The notes beneath the pieces were generated by a model. It saw nothing but the letters and a program-made list of their open reading frames with translations. It made no database searches and was not told the DNA's origin. The translations under genes were made by a program, and so were the position numbers. From the NCBI GenBank assembly GCA_965214615.1, contig OZ243952.1, forward strand, positions 496,001 through 560,000: a DNA stretch of 64,000 nt, read 5' to 3'. This DNA is from CBDAUN01 sp965214615. GTDB lineage: Bacteria > Pseudomonadota > Gammaproteobacteria > Arenicellales > JAJDZL01. Shown here piece by piece: positions 26,767-36,544 of the stretch. Every line of letters starts with the position of its first letter. Within the stretch, counting starts at the first letter, position 1.

Positions 26767-27561
26767 ATGTCTCCCGAAATCAGTGCCATCCATTCCGAAA
26801 GCGCAACCAAGCGATACATTGGCGGCGCCTTTACTGCGATTGAAGACATTTCCCTGGATGTTCCAAAAGGCCAGGTCGTTGCGTTCATCGGTCCGTCCGG
26901 CTGCGGCAAGACAACCATGCTGCGGCTGATATCAGGGCTGGAAGAACCGACGGAAGGGGCAGTTTTCGCCTCAGGCAGGCTCATTGAAGGACCAGGTCCG
27001 GACCGGGGAATGATTTTCCAGGCCTACACCTCCTTTCCATGGCTGACCGCCTTAGGCAACGTCGAATACGGGATGCACATATTGAAAGTGCCAAAAAAAC
27101 AGGCGCGCGAGCGAGCCATGGAGCTGCTCAGAAGTCTGCGCCTTGATGGCTTTGCCGATGCCTATCCGGCCGAATTGTCAGGCGGCATGAAACAGCGGGT
27201 CGCTATTGCCAGAACACTGGCGCAGAACCCCGAAGTGCTGCTGATGGACGAACCGTTCGGCGCACTCGACGCGCAAGTGCGCTGGGAAATGCAGGAGATG
27301 ATGATCGATATCTTTTCCGAGCAGTCCAAGACAGTGGTTCTCGTCACTCATGACATAGGTGAGGCGATTTATCTTGCCGACCGAATCATATTTTTCACCC
27401 ATGCTCCAGGACGGATCAAGCAGGACATCATGCTCGATTTCAAGGGCGGCCAGCGATTTCCCAAGAAAGAGGAAATGCTCCAAAGACCCGGCTATATCGA
27501 GATTGAAGCGCAGCTTTTCGCCTGGATGAGAGAAGAAATTCAGCAGCCTGATGATGACTGA
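26767..27561 (+). CDS. ABC transporter ATP-binding protein (SsuB/TauB family)
   Basis: All nucleotide-binding motifs are intact: Walker A GPSGCGKTT, Q-loop IFQAYTSFPWLT, signature LSGGMKQRVAIAR, Walker B VLLMDEPFGALD and switch His in LVTHDIGEA. At 264 residues it lacks a regulatory extension. It lies 11 bases after the permease and powers uptake of the ligand bound by the protein encoded at 27778. Confidence 0.94.
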   Translation: MSPEISAIHSESATKRYIGGAFTAIEDISLDVPKGQVVAFIGPSGCGKTTMLRLISGLEEPTEGAVFASGRLIEGPGPDRGMIFQAYTSFPWLTALGNVEYGMHILKVPKKQARERAMELLRSLRLDGFADAYPAELSGGMKQRVAIARTLAQNPEVLLMDEPFGALDAQVRWEMQEMMIDIFSEQSKTVVLVTHDIGEAIYLADRIIFFTHAPGRIKQDIMLDFKGGQRFPKKEEMLQRPGYIEIEAQLFAWMREEIQQPDDD

Positions 27562-27777
27562 ACATGTTCAACGCCCTGGTGCGCCGCCCTTCGGGCCGGT
27601 GGCGACACGCAGGCAATATGCTGCGATCAGTTTCATGGAAGTGCGGCATGCCTTGACGTCAGCTCGATTGCCCTGGCGTGTGCGCCCTTCGATTGCCGGG
27701 TGTCTTCGGATTCGATCCATGCCGAAGACACCCTTGAATTTGACAAACGGATTTTTTGAAAGAAGGAGGATTCCACA

Positions 27778-28920
27778 ATGAAAATTCTAAATTTGACGGT
27801 TCGATTCGTGTCTGCTGCAGCCATTGCGGCGGCGCTGCTTTCGACAGCCACGGTGGTCAGTGCCCGGGAAAAAGTAGTGGTTTCAATTATCTCGGTCTCA
27901 GTCTACGGACCTTGGTACATCGTCAACGAGAAGGGATTCGCTGACAATATCGATGTCGACGTGCAAATCATCGAAGACCTGACTGCGCGCAACGCAGGAC
28001 TGTCCAGCGGCGACATCGACTGCATTATGACAACCATGGATTCAACAGTGGTCGCGGCCGCTGCCGAGGTTCCGGTAAGGCATGTCGCAGTGCCCTTGAT
28101 GTCATACGGGCTGGATCAGATGATCGCCGTGGCCGATGTTCAGTCCGACATGGATTTGAAAGGCCGGTCCTACGCGGCCGATTACGGCTTCCTGAATCAT
28201 GTTTGGATGCTTCTGACGCTTAAGCGGGCAGGACTGGACTATGAAGATGCGAAGCACCACATAATGCTGCCTCAGGATGCGTCAGCCGCATTTGTAAGCG
28301 GAAATCTTGATGTGGATGTCAATTTTGTCCCATTTACCGAGCAGTCATTGCAGCTTAAGGGTTCTCATGTTCTGAAAACCAGCCTGACTGACAAGACATG
28401 GGAGCGCGGTCTGATATCCGACTCGATTGCGTGCACCCATAAGTTTCTCGACGAATCGCCGGATGTTGCCCGGGAGCTGATTCGAGCCTGGTTCCAGGCT
28501 GTAGACTGGTGGAAGCAGAATCCCGAGCAAGGCAATGCAATTGTCGCAAGCGGGCTGGGATGGTCCGAAGAGGATGTGCGCCTGACGCAGGCAGGCGCTG
28601 TGATGCTGAACCTGAATCAGAATCTTGGAGCGCTCGGCATCGCTGACGGTCAGCCGGTCTGCATGAGTCTGCCGGAAGGCGTACCGCAGCCTCCGGAAGG
28701 AGACAGCGGCTGGGGCGCCCTGGTTGGAAGCGTTGCCGACTGCGAGCCGGGCTATCTGAATGCAACCTGGGAACTGTTCAACGAAGTCTACAGGGATGCC
28801 GAGGTGATTGACAGCACCATTTCGGCAGCAGACGGCATCGATAACGGCATTATTGAATCCTTGCATGAGGCAGGCGTGCACGAGGAGTTTAACTCGAATC
28901 TATGGGTGGGGCGACTCTAG
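27778..28920 (+). CDS. Periplasmic substrate-binding protein of ABC transporter (SsuA/NMT1 family)
   Basis: A signal peptide (AAIAAALLSTATVVSA) precedes the mature NMT1/SsuA-like domain. The features GPWYIVNEKGF, NAGLSSGDIDCIMTTMDS and RSYAADYGFLNHVWMLL correspond to the Y-A-x-x-x-G-x-F and L-x-x-G-x-x-D elements of this fold. A strong ribosome site (gaaggagg) precedes ATG 27778. The ligand family (sulfonate, nitrate, or hydroxymethylpyrimidine-like) cannot be fixed from sequence, but downstream molybdenum hydroxylase genes point to an N-heterocycle. Confidence 0.88.
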   Translation: MKILNLTVRFVSAAAIAAALLSTATVVSAREKVVVSIISVSVYGPWYIVNEKGFADNIDVDVQIIEDLTARNAGLSSGDIDCIMTTMDSTVVAAAAEVPVRHVAVPLMSYGLDQMIAVADVQSDMDLKGRSYAADYGFLNHVWMLLTLKRAGLDYEDAKHHIMLPQDASAAFVSGNLDVDVNFVPFTEQSLQLKGSHVLKTSLTDKTWERGLISDSIACTHKFLDESPDVARELIRAWFQAVDWWKQNPEQGNAIVASGLGWSEEDVRLTQAGAVMLNLNQNLGALGIADGQPVCMSLPEGVPQPPEGDSGWGALVGSVADCEPGYLNATWELFNEVYRDAEVIDSTISAADGIDNGIIESLHEAGVHEEFNSNLWVGRL

Positions 28921-29103
28921 ACCCATAGGAACGAGCCAGCCTGCGGTTCTGCGATTGCGGATTCGGGCCAGGCCCTGGCCGCCCGAATCCGCAGCCGCGC
29001 AGCAAGGCATCGGCAGCGGGCTCGGATGGGCTCGATTGATTTCGAATCTATTCGCGCCGCCGCCAGAACGAAGAATCGAACAAGAATTTCAAGAGTGACA
29101 GAC

Positions 29104-29985
29104 ATGCAATCTCATTTCGAATATTTAAGGCCGAGTTCGACCAAGGAGGCGGTCCAGATGAAAGCCGAGTTCGGCAGCCGGGCCAAGTATTGGGCAGGTG
29201 GGACGGACATGGCGCTGCGCTGGCACCGCGAGATCGATGATTTCGCCCATTGCATCGACATTACCTTTTTAAGGGAGCTCGATTACATCCATGTCGAGGA
29301 CCGCCAGATTCGAATCGGAGCTCTGACTGCGCTGTCGACACTGGAACGGGCCGACGGCATGCATCATCTGCTCAAGACATTGAGCGATGTGACAAAGCTG
29401 ATGTGCACGCCGCAGACCAGGACCATGGCGACGGTGGGCGGAAACATGGGCAATGCATCTCCAGCGGCAGACTTGACGCCTCCGTTTATCGCCATGGATG
29501 CATCCGCGGCGATTGCAACTGAAAACGGCATCCGCACCGTTGCGATGGACCGGTTTTTCCTCGGCGTCAACAAGACTGTTGCCGGAGACGACCTGCTCGC
29601 TGAAATTGTCATTCCGCTGCCCGAAGGCCAGCGCAAGGCGGCAAAGTACCATCGAATCGATCGCACGGTCGTTGACATTGCACTGGTCAATGCGGCGACA
29701 TCGGTGTCGGTGGACGCATCGAATCGCATCACGCGCCTCGGCGTTGCGCTCGGTTCCGTTGCGCCGGTTGTGATCCGCTCGCCTGCGGCGGAACAGCTGC
29801 TGGCGGGACAGTCTATCGATGCTCTGACGGAACAGGACATCGAGCAGGCCGGCGAACTGGCCAGCGCCGATGCCAGGCCGATTTCAGACGTGCGCGCAAG
29901 CGCCGAGTATCGAAGGGCAATGGTAAAAGTCATGACAGTTCGATGCATCAGGGACTGTTTGCAAGAAATAAGGGGGATGGTCTGA
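29104..29985 (+). CDS. Molybdenum hydroxylase FAD-binding subunit (CoxM/XdhB-like)
   Basis: The 293-residue subunit starts MQSHFEYLRPSSTKEAV. It has the FAD-pyrophosphate loop YWAGGTDMALRW and TMATVGGNMGNASPAADL, the two standard contacts of the CoxM family. It passes electrons between the iron-sulfur subunit and an acceptor. Its stop overlaps the next gene's start (TGATG), so translation is coupled. It forms a three-gene unit with the [2Fe-2S] and molybdopterin subunits. Confidence 0.92.
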   Translation: MQSHFEYLRPSSTKEAVQMKAEFGSRAKYWAGGTDMALRWHREIDDFAHCIDITFLRELDYIHVEDRQIRIGALTALSTLERADGMHHLLKTLSDVTKLMCTPQTRTMATVGGNMGNASPAADLTPPFIAMDASAAIATENGIRTVAMDRFFLGVNKTVAGDDLLAEIVIPLPEGQRKAAKYHRIDRTVVDIALVNAATSVSVDASNRITRLGVALGSVAPVVIRSPAAEQLLAGQSIDALTEQDIEQAGELASADARPISDVRASAEYRRAMVKVMTVRCIRDCLQEIRGMV

Positions 29986-30464
29986 TGGGTGTCACATTGA
30001 ACGTTAACGGCCAACAATTTGAGCTGGACAGCGCTCCGGCGCGAACCCTGTCTGACGTGTTGCGCGATGACCTCGGATTGTTCGGAGTCCGCGTATCATG
30101 TTCGGAGGGGGAGTGCGGTTCGTGCACAGTCTTAATTGACGGCCAGCCGATGACATCATGCATGATGCTGGTGAATCAGGCAGAGGGAAAGCAGATCACG
30201 ACGATCGAAGGGCTGGGAACGCCGGATGATCTTCATCCGATTCAGCAGGCGTTCATTGAGGAGCAGGGCTTTCAATGCGCTTTTTGCACGCCCGGGTTCA
30301 TTCTGAGTGCAAAGGCATTCCTACAGGAATGCCCGGATCCAACCGAAGACGAGGTGGCGTTTGCAATGAGCGGAAACATCTGCCGATGCGGCGCCTATCC
30401 CTACATTGTTCGGTCAGTCTTGAACGCTGCCCGGAAAATGCGGTCCGCCGACAAGCCGTCCTGA
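29985..30464 (+). CDS. Molybdenum hydroxylase [2Fe-2S] subunit (CoxS-like)
   Basis: At 159 residues it has the plant-type ferredoxin cluster site CSEGECGSCTVLIDG with a further Cys in MTSCMM, and the second cluster in CAFCTPGFI plus the later ICRCGAYP. All eight cysteines are present. The subunit carries two [2Fe-2S] centres linking the molybdopterin and FAD subunits. The start overlaps the preceding stop. Confidence 0.95.
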   Translation: MGVTLNVNGQQFELDSAPARTLSDVLRDDLGLFGVRVSCSEGECGSCTVLIDGQPMTSCMMLVNQAEGKQITTIEGLGTPDDLHPIQQAFIEEQGFQCAFCTPGFILSAKAFLQECPDPTEDEVAFAMSGNICRCGAYPYIVRSVLNAARKMRSADKPS

Positions 30465-30489
30465 ATCAATTGAAAACGAGATAGATACC

Positions 30490-32961
30490 ATGTACGAATA
30501 CAAACACAACGGAATAGGCGATTCGATTGCTGACGCTTCGGATTGCACGGGCAATGGCGAAGCGGCGCACAAGCCGAGTGACAGGGCCGAATCGATCGCA
30601 GGCGTGCACGGTGATGTGCAGACGAAGGTCAAGGACTTGAACGTGGTCGGCCGCGGGTTCTACGTCAAGGATGCAGTTGAAAAAGTGACAGGCTCGCTAA
30701 AGTATGCAGTTGATATGACGGTGCAGAACATGGCGTACGGCAAGATCCTGCGCTGTCCTCACGCGCATGCGCGAATAAAGCGTATTGATACGAGCAGGGC
30801 CGAAGCTCTGCCCGGCGTTTTCGGGGTGCTGACCCACGAAGATGTTCCCCAGAATGACTGGGAGGCGGCGTGGTTTAACTACCGCGGCAAAGTTCTTGAC
30901 GGCATTGGGCGGTTCGTTGGCGACGATTTGGCTGCAGTCGCCGCCAAAAGCGAGGAGATCGCTCAAAGGGCGGTTGAGCTGATTGACGTCGAGTATGAAA
31001 TTCTTGAAGCGGTTTTCGACTTTGAAGAGGCCAGGAAGCCTGACGCTCCCCAAATCCGAGTCGAAGGGAACGAAAGAGATCCCTATCTGGTTAAATGGGG
31101 CGATACCGACAAGGGCGAAGAGCTCGCCGAGCACACCGTCGAGTGCGACATCTACTACCACAGCCAGCAATACGCGTCTATCGGGCGCAATGCGGCAATA
31201 GCCGAATGGATGGGCGACAAGGTGACTCTTTGGACTTCATCGCAGACGCCGACAGAAACCCGGGACGGTGTTCATGAAGCCCTGGGCATTCCTCTGAGCA
31301 AGATTCGGGTGATGGCGCTGCCTACCGGCAGTTCATTCGGTCAATGGTGGAGCAACAACTTCATGATGATTGCGGTTTTGCTCGCCAGGAAGGTTAGAAA
31401 GCCGGTGAAGATCGAACTTGACAATGAAGAATGCATGGGCACGGTAAAGCGGCGGCACAGCGAAAGAACGCGGGGCATGATGGGCTGCAACGCCGATGGC
31501 GAGCTTACGGTTGCGAAATTCGATCATCTCATCGACAACGGCGGCTACGGATTCAAGGACGACGTGGGATTTTTCTGTGTCGACATGTGGGGCAAAGCAT
31601 TGCATGGCCACTATGAAATTCATGGCATCAACACCAACCTGCTAACCGCCGGGTGCATGCGCGGAGTAGGCGATTGCACCTTGGGCGCCAGCGTAGAGCG
31701 CCTGTGTAATCAGCTTGCCGAAAAAGTGAACATGGATCCTGTTGAATTCAGGATCAAGAATCAGATCAAGCCGGGCGATGAACTGCGAATGCAGCATTCG
31801 CGGGACAACCTGCATCATGACAGCATCGAGGCCTATCTTGCAGCCATACCTGAGGAATATCGCGACCAGTGGCCAAAGCCGTTCCATCTGTCGAGCGGTT
31901 CGACCGAGGAGATATTGAAACGCGGCGCAAAGCGGTTTCGATGGGCGCAGCGCTGGAACGGATGGGGCAGGCCGTCAAGTGTCGACGGCCCTCGGCACAG
32001 GGCGGTCGGCGTTGGCACCGGGGCCCATGTATGCGGTGTCGAATTCGAGGGCAATGCCTCGGCGATGGTCCGGCTCAATCCGGACGGAAGCCTGAAAGTG
32101 CATTGCAGCGTCGGGCGCCAGGGGCAGGGAAGCGAGACAACCCAGGCCCAGGTGGCTGCAGAGGAGATGGGTTTGCCCCTGTCCATGGTCGAAGTGGAGA
32201 CCGGCGATACCGATTCGTGTCCGTGGAGTCACGGTTCACTGGCAAGCAATACCATGTTCAGAGTCGGCTGGGCAACCCGCGAAGCGACCCGGGACGCCCG
32301 GCGTCAGCTGCTCGAGGTTGCAGCGCGCGACATGTTTGATCATGCCGAGCCGGGCGATTTGGACATTACCGATGGATACGTGCACGCAAAGGCAAGGCCG
32401 TCTACCGATATTTCAATTTCCGATGTGCTCAATGCGATCAGGTCCGACACATTGGGGCAGACATCCTCAATTACGGGCAGGCCTGCGGTTCCGATGCCGC
32501 CGTCGACGACGTTTGCGAGGCACTTTGGCGCTCAGTTCGTCGAAGTCGAGGTTGACGTGGAAACCGGAAAAATTGTGCTGCTCGACTATCTGGCAAGCCA
32601 GGACAGCGGCACTGTCGTGAATCCTCAGGTGCTCAAGAATCAGGTTATCGGCGGTGCAATTTGCGGCGCAGGGTTCGCGATCTACGAACACCTGGTCTTC
32701 GATGAAGAAACAGGCGCGATCAAGAATGCGAACTTGCTCGATTACAAATTGCTAAGGTCTGCAGACTTTCCGCACAATGCGCAAGTGATGTTTGGCGACT
32801 CCTACGATCCGGTCGGACCATTCGGAGCGCGCGGTGCCGGCGAAGCGCCGATCGCCGCATCGATTTCGGCTATTTCCCAGGCTGTATACAACGCCATCGG
32901 CGTCTGGGTCGACTTGCCGATGACTCCGGAACGCGTGATCAGGGCGCTGGGAAAGGTTTAG
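30490..32961 (+). CDS. Molybdenum hydroxylase large molybdopterin-binding subunit (xanthine dehydrogenase family)
   Basis: The 823-residue subunit has the large-subunit layout: VTGSLKYAVDM, the substrate-entry loop near MRGVGDCTLGASVERL (the usual A-M-R-A-P-G region), GRQGQGSETTQAQVAAEEMG, and the catalytic Glu in FGARGAGEAPIAA. A notable departure is TGSSFGQWWSNNFM where most members have GGGFGGK, the loop near the molybdenum. The substrate is unknown, but the transporter upstream and the imidase-like amidohydrolase divergent from it suggest hydroxylation of a nitrogen heterocycle. It is cytoplasmic and lacks an export signal. Confidence 0.9.
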   Translation: MYEYKHNGIGDSIADASDCTGNGEAAHKPSDRAESIAGVHGDVQTKVKDLNVVGRGFYVKDAVEKVTGSLKYAVDMTVQNMAYGKILRCPHAHARIKRIDTSRAEALPGVFGVLTHEDVPQNDWEAAWFNYRGKVLDGIGRFVGDDLAAVAAKSEEIAQRAVELIDVEYEILEAVFDFEEARKPDAPQIRVEGNERDPYLVKWGDTDKGEELAEHTVECDIYYHSQQYASIGRNAAIAEWMGDKVTLWTSSQTPTETRDGVHEALGIPLSKIRVMALPTGSSFGQWWSNNFMMIAVLLARKVRKPVKIELDNEECMGTVKRRHSERTRGMMGCNADGELTVAKFDHLIDNGGYGFKDDVGFFCVDMWGKALHGHYEIHGINTNLLTAGCMRGVGDCTLGASVERLCNQLAEKVNMDPVEFRIKNQIKPGDELRMQHSRDNLHHDSIEAYLAAIPEEYRDQWPKPFHLSSGSTEEILKRGAKRFRWAQRWNGWGRPSSVDGPRHRAVGVGTGAHVCGVEFEGNASAMVRLNPDGSLKVHCSVGRQGQGSETTQAQVAAEEMGLPLSMVEVETGDTDSCPWSHGSLASNTMFRVGWATREATRDARRQLLEVAARDMFDHAEPGDLDITDGYVHAKARPSTDISISDVLNAIRSDTLGQTSSITGRPAVPMPPSTTFARHFGAQFVEVEVDVETGKIVLLDYLASQDSGTVVNPQVLKNQVIGGAICGAGFAIYEHLVFDEETGAIKNANLLDYKLLRSADFPHNAQVMFGDSYDPVGPFGARGAGEAPIAASISAISQAVYNAIGVWVDLPMTPERVIRALGKV

Positions 32962-33352
32962 TGGCTTGTGCGGGTAGGCGGCAGACGCCAAAGGCGAAAA
33001 TGCGCCCGAAAGTGTGAGCGGACATCACATCGTCCAATTGATGATCGCGGTGCTCTGTCACCCCCTGCACTGCGATCTGTCGTTCAGCTGTCGATCTATC
33101 CGCATCTGCCCCAGTGTCCGGGCGCATCGGCTAAGGAGACCGTTGCCGGCCTTGTGACTTTCAATGAATCGGTTCAATGGGCTTGACGAACTCATCGTCG
33201 AAGAGCAATCGCGACGCGGCGGCAAATACAGCCAGCGCAATGCTCAATGGACCGCGTTCGGCATCGGCTTGGCACGAAACGGCCAATCTGCTGGCACCTT
33301 GTCCCGCCGACCAGGGTAAAAAGTCGAATAATCCGGCTCCCGGCGAATCGAT
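32962..33352. other. Intergenic region after molybdenum hydroxylase
   Basis: About 390 bases between the hydroxylase stop and the SDR start. No supported gene or clear terminator seen. Confidence 0.45.
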
Positions 33353-34090
33353 ATGAGCTACTTTGGCGACAAGTGCGTACTGGTTACCGGTGCTGCAAGC
33401 GGCATTGGAGCGGCAACCGCGAAACTGTTTCTTGATAGCGGGGCTGCCGTGGTCGGCTGCGATATTCGGGCATTCGATGCGGATGGAGAATCTGCTTTCG
33501 ATCAGGCGGAATATCATTTTGTACAGACCGATGTCACAGTTCAAGAGCAGGTCGCGCTGGCGGTCAAAGAGGCGATAGACAGATTCGGCGCAGTCGATGT
33601 ACTGGTCAATTGCGCCGGTGTCGGCTTGGTCAGGCCGTTGCTTGAAACGACCTTGACCGAATTTGACCGGGTGATGGCGGCGAATGTGCGGGGCGTGTTC
33701 CTAATGGGGCGCGAAGTGATCGCAGCGATGCTGCAAAGGAAATCGGGCCGGGTGATCAATGTGGCCTCCGAATTGGCTTTGCTTGGCAGACGCAACGCCA
33801 GCGTCTATTGTGCGACAAAAGGGGCGGTCGTCAGCATGACTCGGTCATGGGCGCGGGAATTCGCCCCTGATGTGCTGGTCAATGCGGTTGCTCCCGGCCC
33901 TGTCGACACGCCGTTGCTCGGCTTTGACCGCATGGAGCCCGAACTTGCAAAGTGTGAACTGGACAACCCGATGGGGCGAATTGGCCGTCCTGAGGAAATA
34001 GCGCACGCAATACGATTTCTTGCTGGACCGGGCGCATCATATATGACCGGGCAGACCATCGGCGTAGATGGCGGAGCGGCCATGTATTGA
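33353..34090 (+). CDS. Short-chain dehydrogenase/reductase
   Basis: Classical SDR of 245 residues. The cofactor motif is VTGAASGIGAATA, an acidic residue after the second strand (GCDIRAFD) favours NAD, and the structural VNCAGVG follows. The catalytic Ser is in NVASELAL, with Tyr-x-x-x-Lys as YCATK. The C terminus MTGQTIGVDGGAAMY is standard. It is an NAD-dependent oxidoreductase acting on an alcohol or ketone. The reading direction matches the hydroxylase operon and the following LysR gene. Confidence 0.92.
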   Translation: MSYFGDKCVLVTGAASGIGAATAKLFLDSGAAVVGCDIRAFDADGESAFDQAEYHFVQTDVTVQEQVALAVKEAIDRFGAVDVLVNCAGVGLVRPLLETTLTEFDRVMAANVRGVFLMGREVIAAMLQRKSGRVINVASELALLGRRNASVYCATKGAVVSMTRSWAREFAPDVLVNAVAPGPVDTPLLGFDRMEPELAKCELDNPMGRIGRPEEIAHAIRFLAGPGASYMTGQTIGVDGGAAMY

Positions 34091-34237
34091 GGGTGTTCCG
34101 ATGATCAACGGCGATTCACCGGCGGTCCGTGATATCTGAAACGCCTCTTTTGCCATGGGAGCTTGTCATGGCGCTATGAGCGCCAGGCTGTGATGTACAA
34201 TAAAAATGTAATCGTGATGGGTATGGACTTCTAGCCT

Positions 34238-35167
34238 ATGTCAATTCGGCTATCAGACATTGACATTCGACAGCTCAGGATATTTCGCGCGGTGGTCGAG
34301 TGCAACGGATTTACCAACGCTGAGGCGGTGCTGAATGTCAGTCAGCCGACCATCAGCCATCAGATGAGCAATTTGGAAGCGCGGCTGGGAATCAACCTGT
34401 GCGAGCGGGGGCGTGCCGGATTTCAGCTTACGGAAAAAGGCAGGCGGGTATACGAGGAAACGCTCAAATTATTCAAGGCGCATGAGCAGTTTCAATATGC
34501 GACCGGCGAATTGAAAGGCAGGCTAAGCGGATATTTGAACATTGTTCTGATAGACAATGTGGTTACAGACCCGGAGTGCCCTGTTGTTTCTGCGCTGAAC
34601 AAATTCAACAAGCGTCCGCATGAAACCACGATTTCGCTGGAAACGATGCTGCCTGGCGATATCGAGCGTTCATTGCTGGGAAACGACACGGACATTGCGA
34701 TCGGCACGTTCACGAGACAGCTTCCCGGGCTGAAGTACAGAAAGATCTACACCGAAACCAACAACCTTATGTGCGGAACCGGTCACCCGATTGCGCAGCT
34801 GAGCGGCAAGGATGAGATCATGAATGCGATCCGCCAGTCCCGCAAAGTGACGAGAGGGTATCTGGACAAGCAGGACATCAGCACGCTCGATCATGATCCC
34901 GACATTGCGATCGGCGTCGCCCAGTATCTCGAGGCTCAGGCGATATTGATACTGGGCGGAGGATATATTGGATTTCTGCCCATTCACTATACGATCAACT
35001 GGATTGACAGGGGACAGATGCTGGCGATCCGGCCGCAGGAGATCACCTACAAGTCGTCTTTCTATGTGGTGACCAGAAATTCGCCTAGAAAATCCAAGAT
35101 AATTGACGCATTCATGTCCGATCTGGATTCGGCGATATCGGAGTGCACTGGAAGAAAATCCTTTTAG
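34238..35167 (+). CDS. LysR-family transcriptional regulator
   Basis: The N-terminal winged helix-turn-helix reads IRQLRIFRAVVECNGFTNAE then LNVSQPTISHQMSNLEARLG, and the rest is the type 2 periplasmic-binding-like effector domain. 309 residues is normal. It lies between the SDR and the enolase-superfamily gene, so it plausibly regulates these catabolic genes. LysR proteins usually bind intergenic sites close to their own start. Confidence 0.92.
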   Translation: MSIRLSDIDIRQLRIFRAVVECNGFTNAEAVLNVSQPTISHQMSNLEARLGINLCERGRAGFQLTEKGRRVYEETLKLFKAHEQFQYATGELKGRLSGYLNIVLIDNVVTDPECPVVSALNKFNKRPHETTISLETMLPGDIERSLLGNDTDIAIGTFTRQLPGLKYRKIYTETNNLMCGTGHPIAQLSGKDEIMNAIRQSRKVTRGYLDKQDISTLDHDPDIAIGVAQYLEAQAILILGGGYIGFLPIHYTINWIDRGQMLAIRPQEITYKSSFYVVTRNSPRKSKIIDAFMSDLDSAISECTGRKSF

Positions 35168-35305
35168 CGCCATTGAAGGTCAAATGGGACCGGGCGACGG
35201 CGTCGCGATGATTCAGCAGTTTCGAATTCTGCGGCATTGAGGCGGCACCGCGGTGGGCTGCCCGAGCGGCCGTTTCCGGTTTGTTCAACCTGGAATATTT
35301 TTAGT

Positions 35306-36406
35306 ATGAAGATCAGTCGTATTTCCGTTTATCAGGTCGATTTGCCGATGAAGGAGGGCGCCTATTCGTGGTCCGGCCAGTCGTTCGCCGCATTCGACAG
35401 CACTGTTGTCATCATCGATACGGATGCCGGCTTGACGGGTGCCGGCGAAACCTGCCCGCTTGGTCCGTCGTATCTGCCCGCCTACGCCGAAGGAGCCCGG
35501 GCCGGGATTGCGAAAATAGCTCCGGGCCTCATCGGCCTCAATCCGCTGGATGTCCATGCAATCTACGACCGCATGGACCTGCTCCTGAAGGGGCACCCGT
35601 ACGTCAAATCGGCCATCGACATGGCATGCTGGGACTTGCTCGGAAAGGCGGCGCAGCAGCCGGCATATACTCTGCTCGGCGGAATGCGTCAGGATCAGGT
35701 CAAGCTGTTCAAGGTGGTCAGCCGCCAGGAACCGGATGCCATGGCGCAGAAACTGCGCGACTACCAGAATCAGGGGTTCACCCAGTTTCAGATGAAGGTG
35801 GGCGCTGATGCCGGTGTCGATATCGAGCGCATATTCAAGGTTGCCTCCGAGCTGAAGCCGGGCAATGTGCTGAATGCCGATGCGAACACGGGCTGGCGCC
35901 AGCATGACGCGCTGCGCGTCGTTCGCGCGGTGCGCGATGTGCAGCTGTACATCGAGCAGCCGTGCCTGACCTATGAGGAATGTCTGGCAGTCCGGCGCCA
36001 TTGTGACCATCCCATGATCCTGGACGAATGCATGGACTCTGTGCAGCTGGTTATCCGCGGCTGGCGCGACAGCGCCATGGACGCCATCAACCTAAAGATC
36101 AATCGCGTCGGCGGATTGACCAAGGCGTGCATGTTTCGCGACCTGTGCATTGAACTCGGCATTCTCATGACAGTCGAGGATTCCTGGGGTGGCGAAATTG
36201 CAACCGCTGCGATTGCGCATCTGGCCCATACGCTTCCGAGCGACTGCCACTTTCAGTCATCGGCATTTCATGAATACACCCATGTTCAGATTGCGAAGGG
36301 CGCACCGGTCATCGCCGACGGCTGGATGAAATCTCCGGACAGTCCCGGGCTCGGCGTCACACCGGATATGGAAGTGCTCGGAGATCCTGTCTATCAGACC
36401 GGCTGA
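35306..36406 (+). CDS. Enolase-superfamily enzyme, hydroxyproline-betaine epimerase/cis-3-hydroxyproline dehydratase-like
   Basis: The 366-residue MLE-subgroup protein has capping domain MKISRISVYQVDLPMKEGAY, GAGETCPLGPSYLPAYAEGA and HPYVKSAIDMACWDLLGK. Its barrel supplies FQMKVGAD (second-strand Lys), NADANTGW, IEQPC and LDECMDS as the metal-binding Asp/Glu series, then NLKINRVGGLTKA with the sixth-strand Lys and DSWGGEIATAA. These segments parallel HpbD and cis-3-hydroxy-L-proline dehydratases. It abstracts an alpha proton from a Mg-bound imino acid or betaine. ATG 35306 was chosen over upstream starts since MKI is the canonical beginning. Confidence 0.86.
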   Translation: MKISRISVYQVDLPMKEGAYSWSGQSFAAFDSTVVIIDTDAGLTGAGETCPLGPSYLPAYAEGARAGIAKIAPGLIGLNPLDVHAIYDRMDLLLKGHPYVKSAIDMACWDLLGKAAQQPAYTLLGGMRQDQVKLFKVVSRQEPDAMAQKLRDYQNQGFTQFQMKVGADAGVDIERIFKVASELKPGNVLNADANTGWRQHDALRVVRAVRDVQLYIEQPCLTYEECLAVRRHCDHPMILDECMDSVQLVIRGWRDSAMDAINLKINRVGGLTKACMFRDLCIELGILMTVEDSWGGEIATAAIAHLAHTLPSDCHFQSSAFHEYTHVQIAKGAPVIADGWMKSPDSPGLGVTPDMEVLGDPVYQTG

Positions 36407-36544
36407 AGCGGCCGCCTTTTGCGGACTTCACCGGATCGGATGTCTCGTCGCGAAACCCATTTGGTGCATTCGCCTGATTCGATGCAATAGCGCTTATCGT
36501 CTCGGCGGCGGATGAACTGCAAATCAAAGCGCGGGGGAAGCTCA

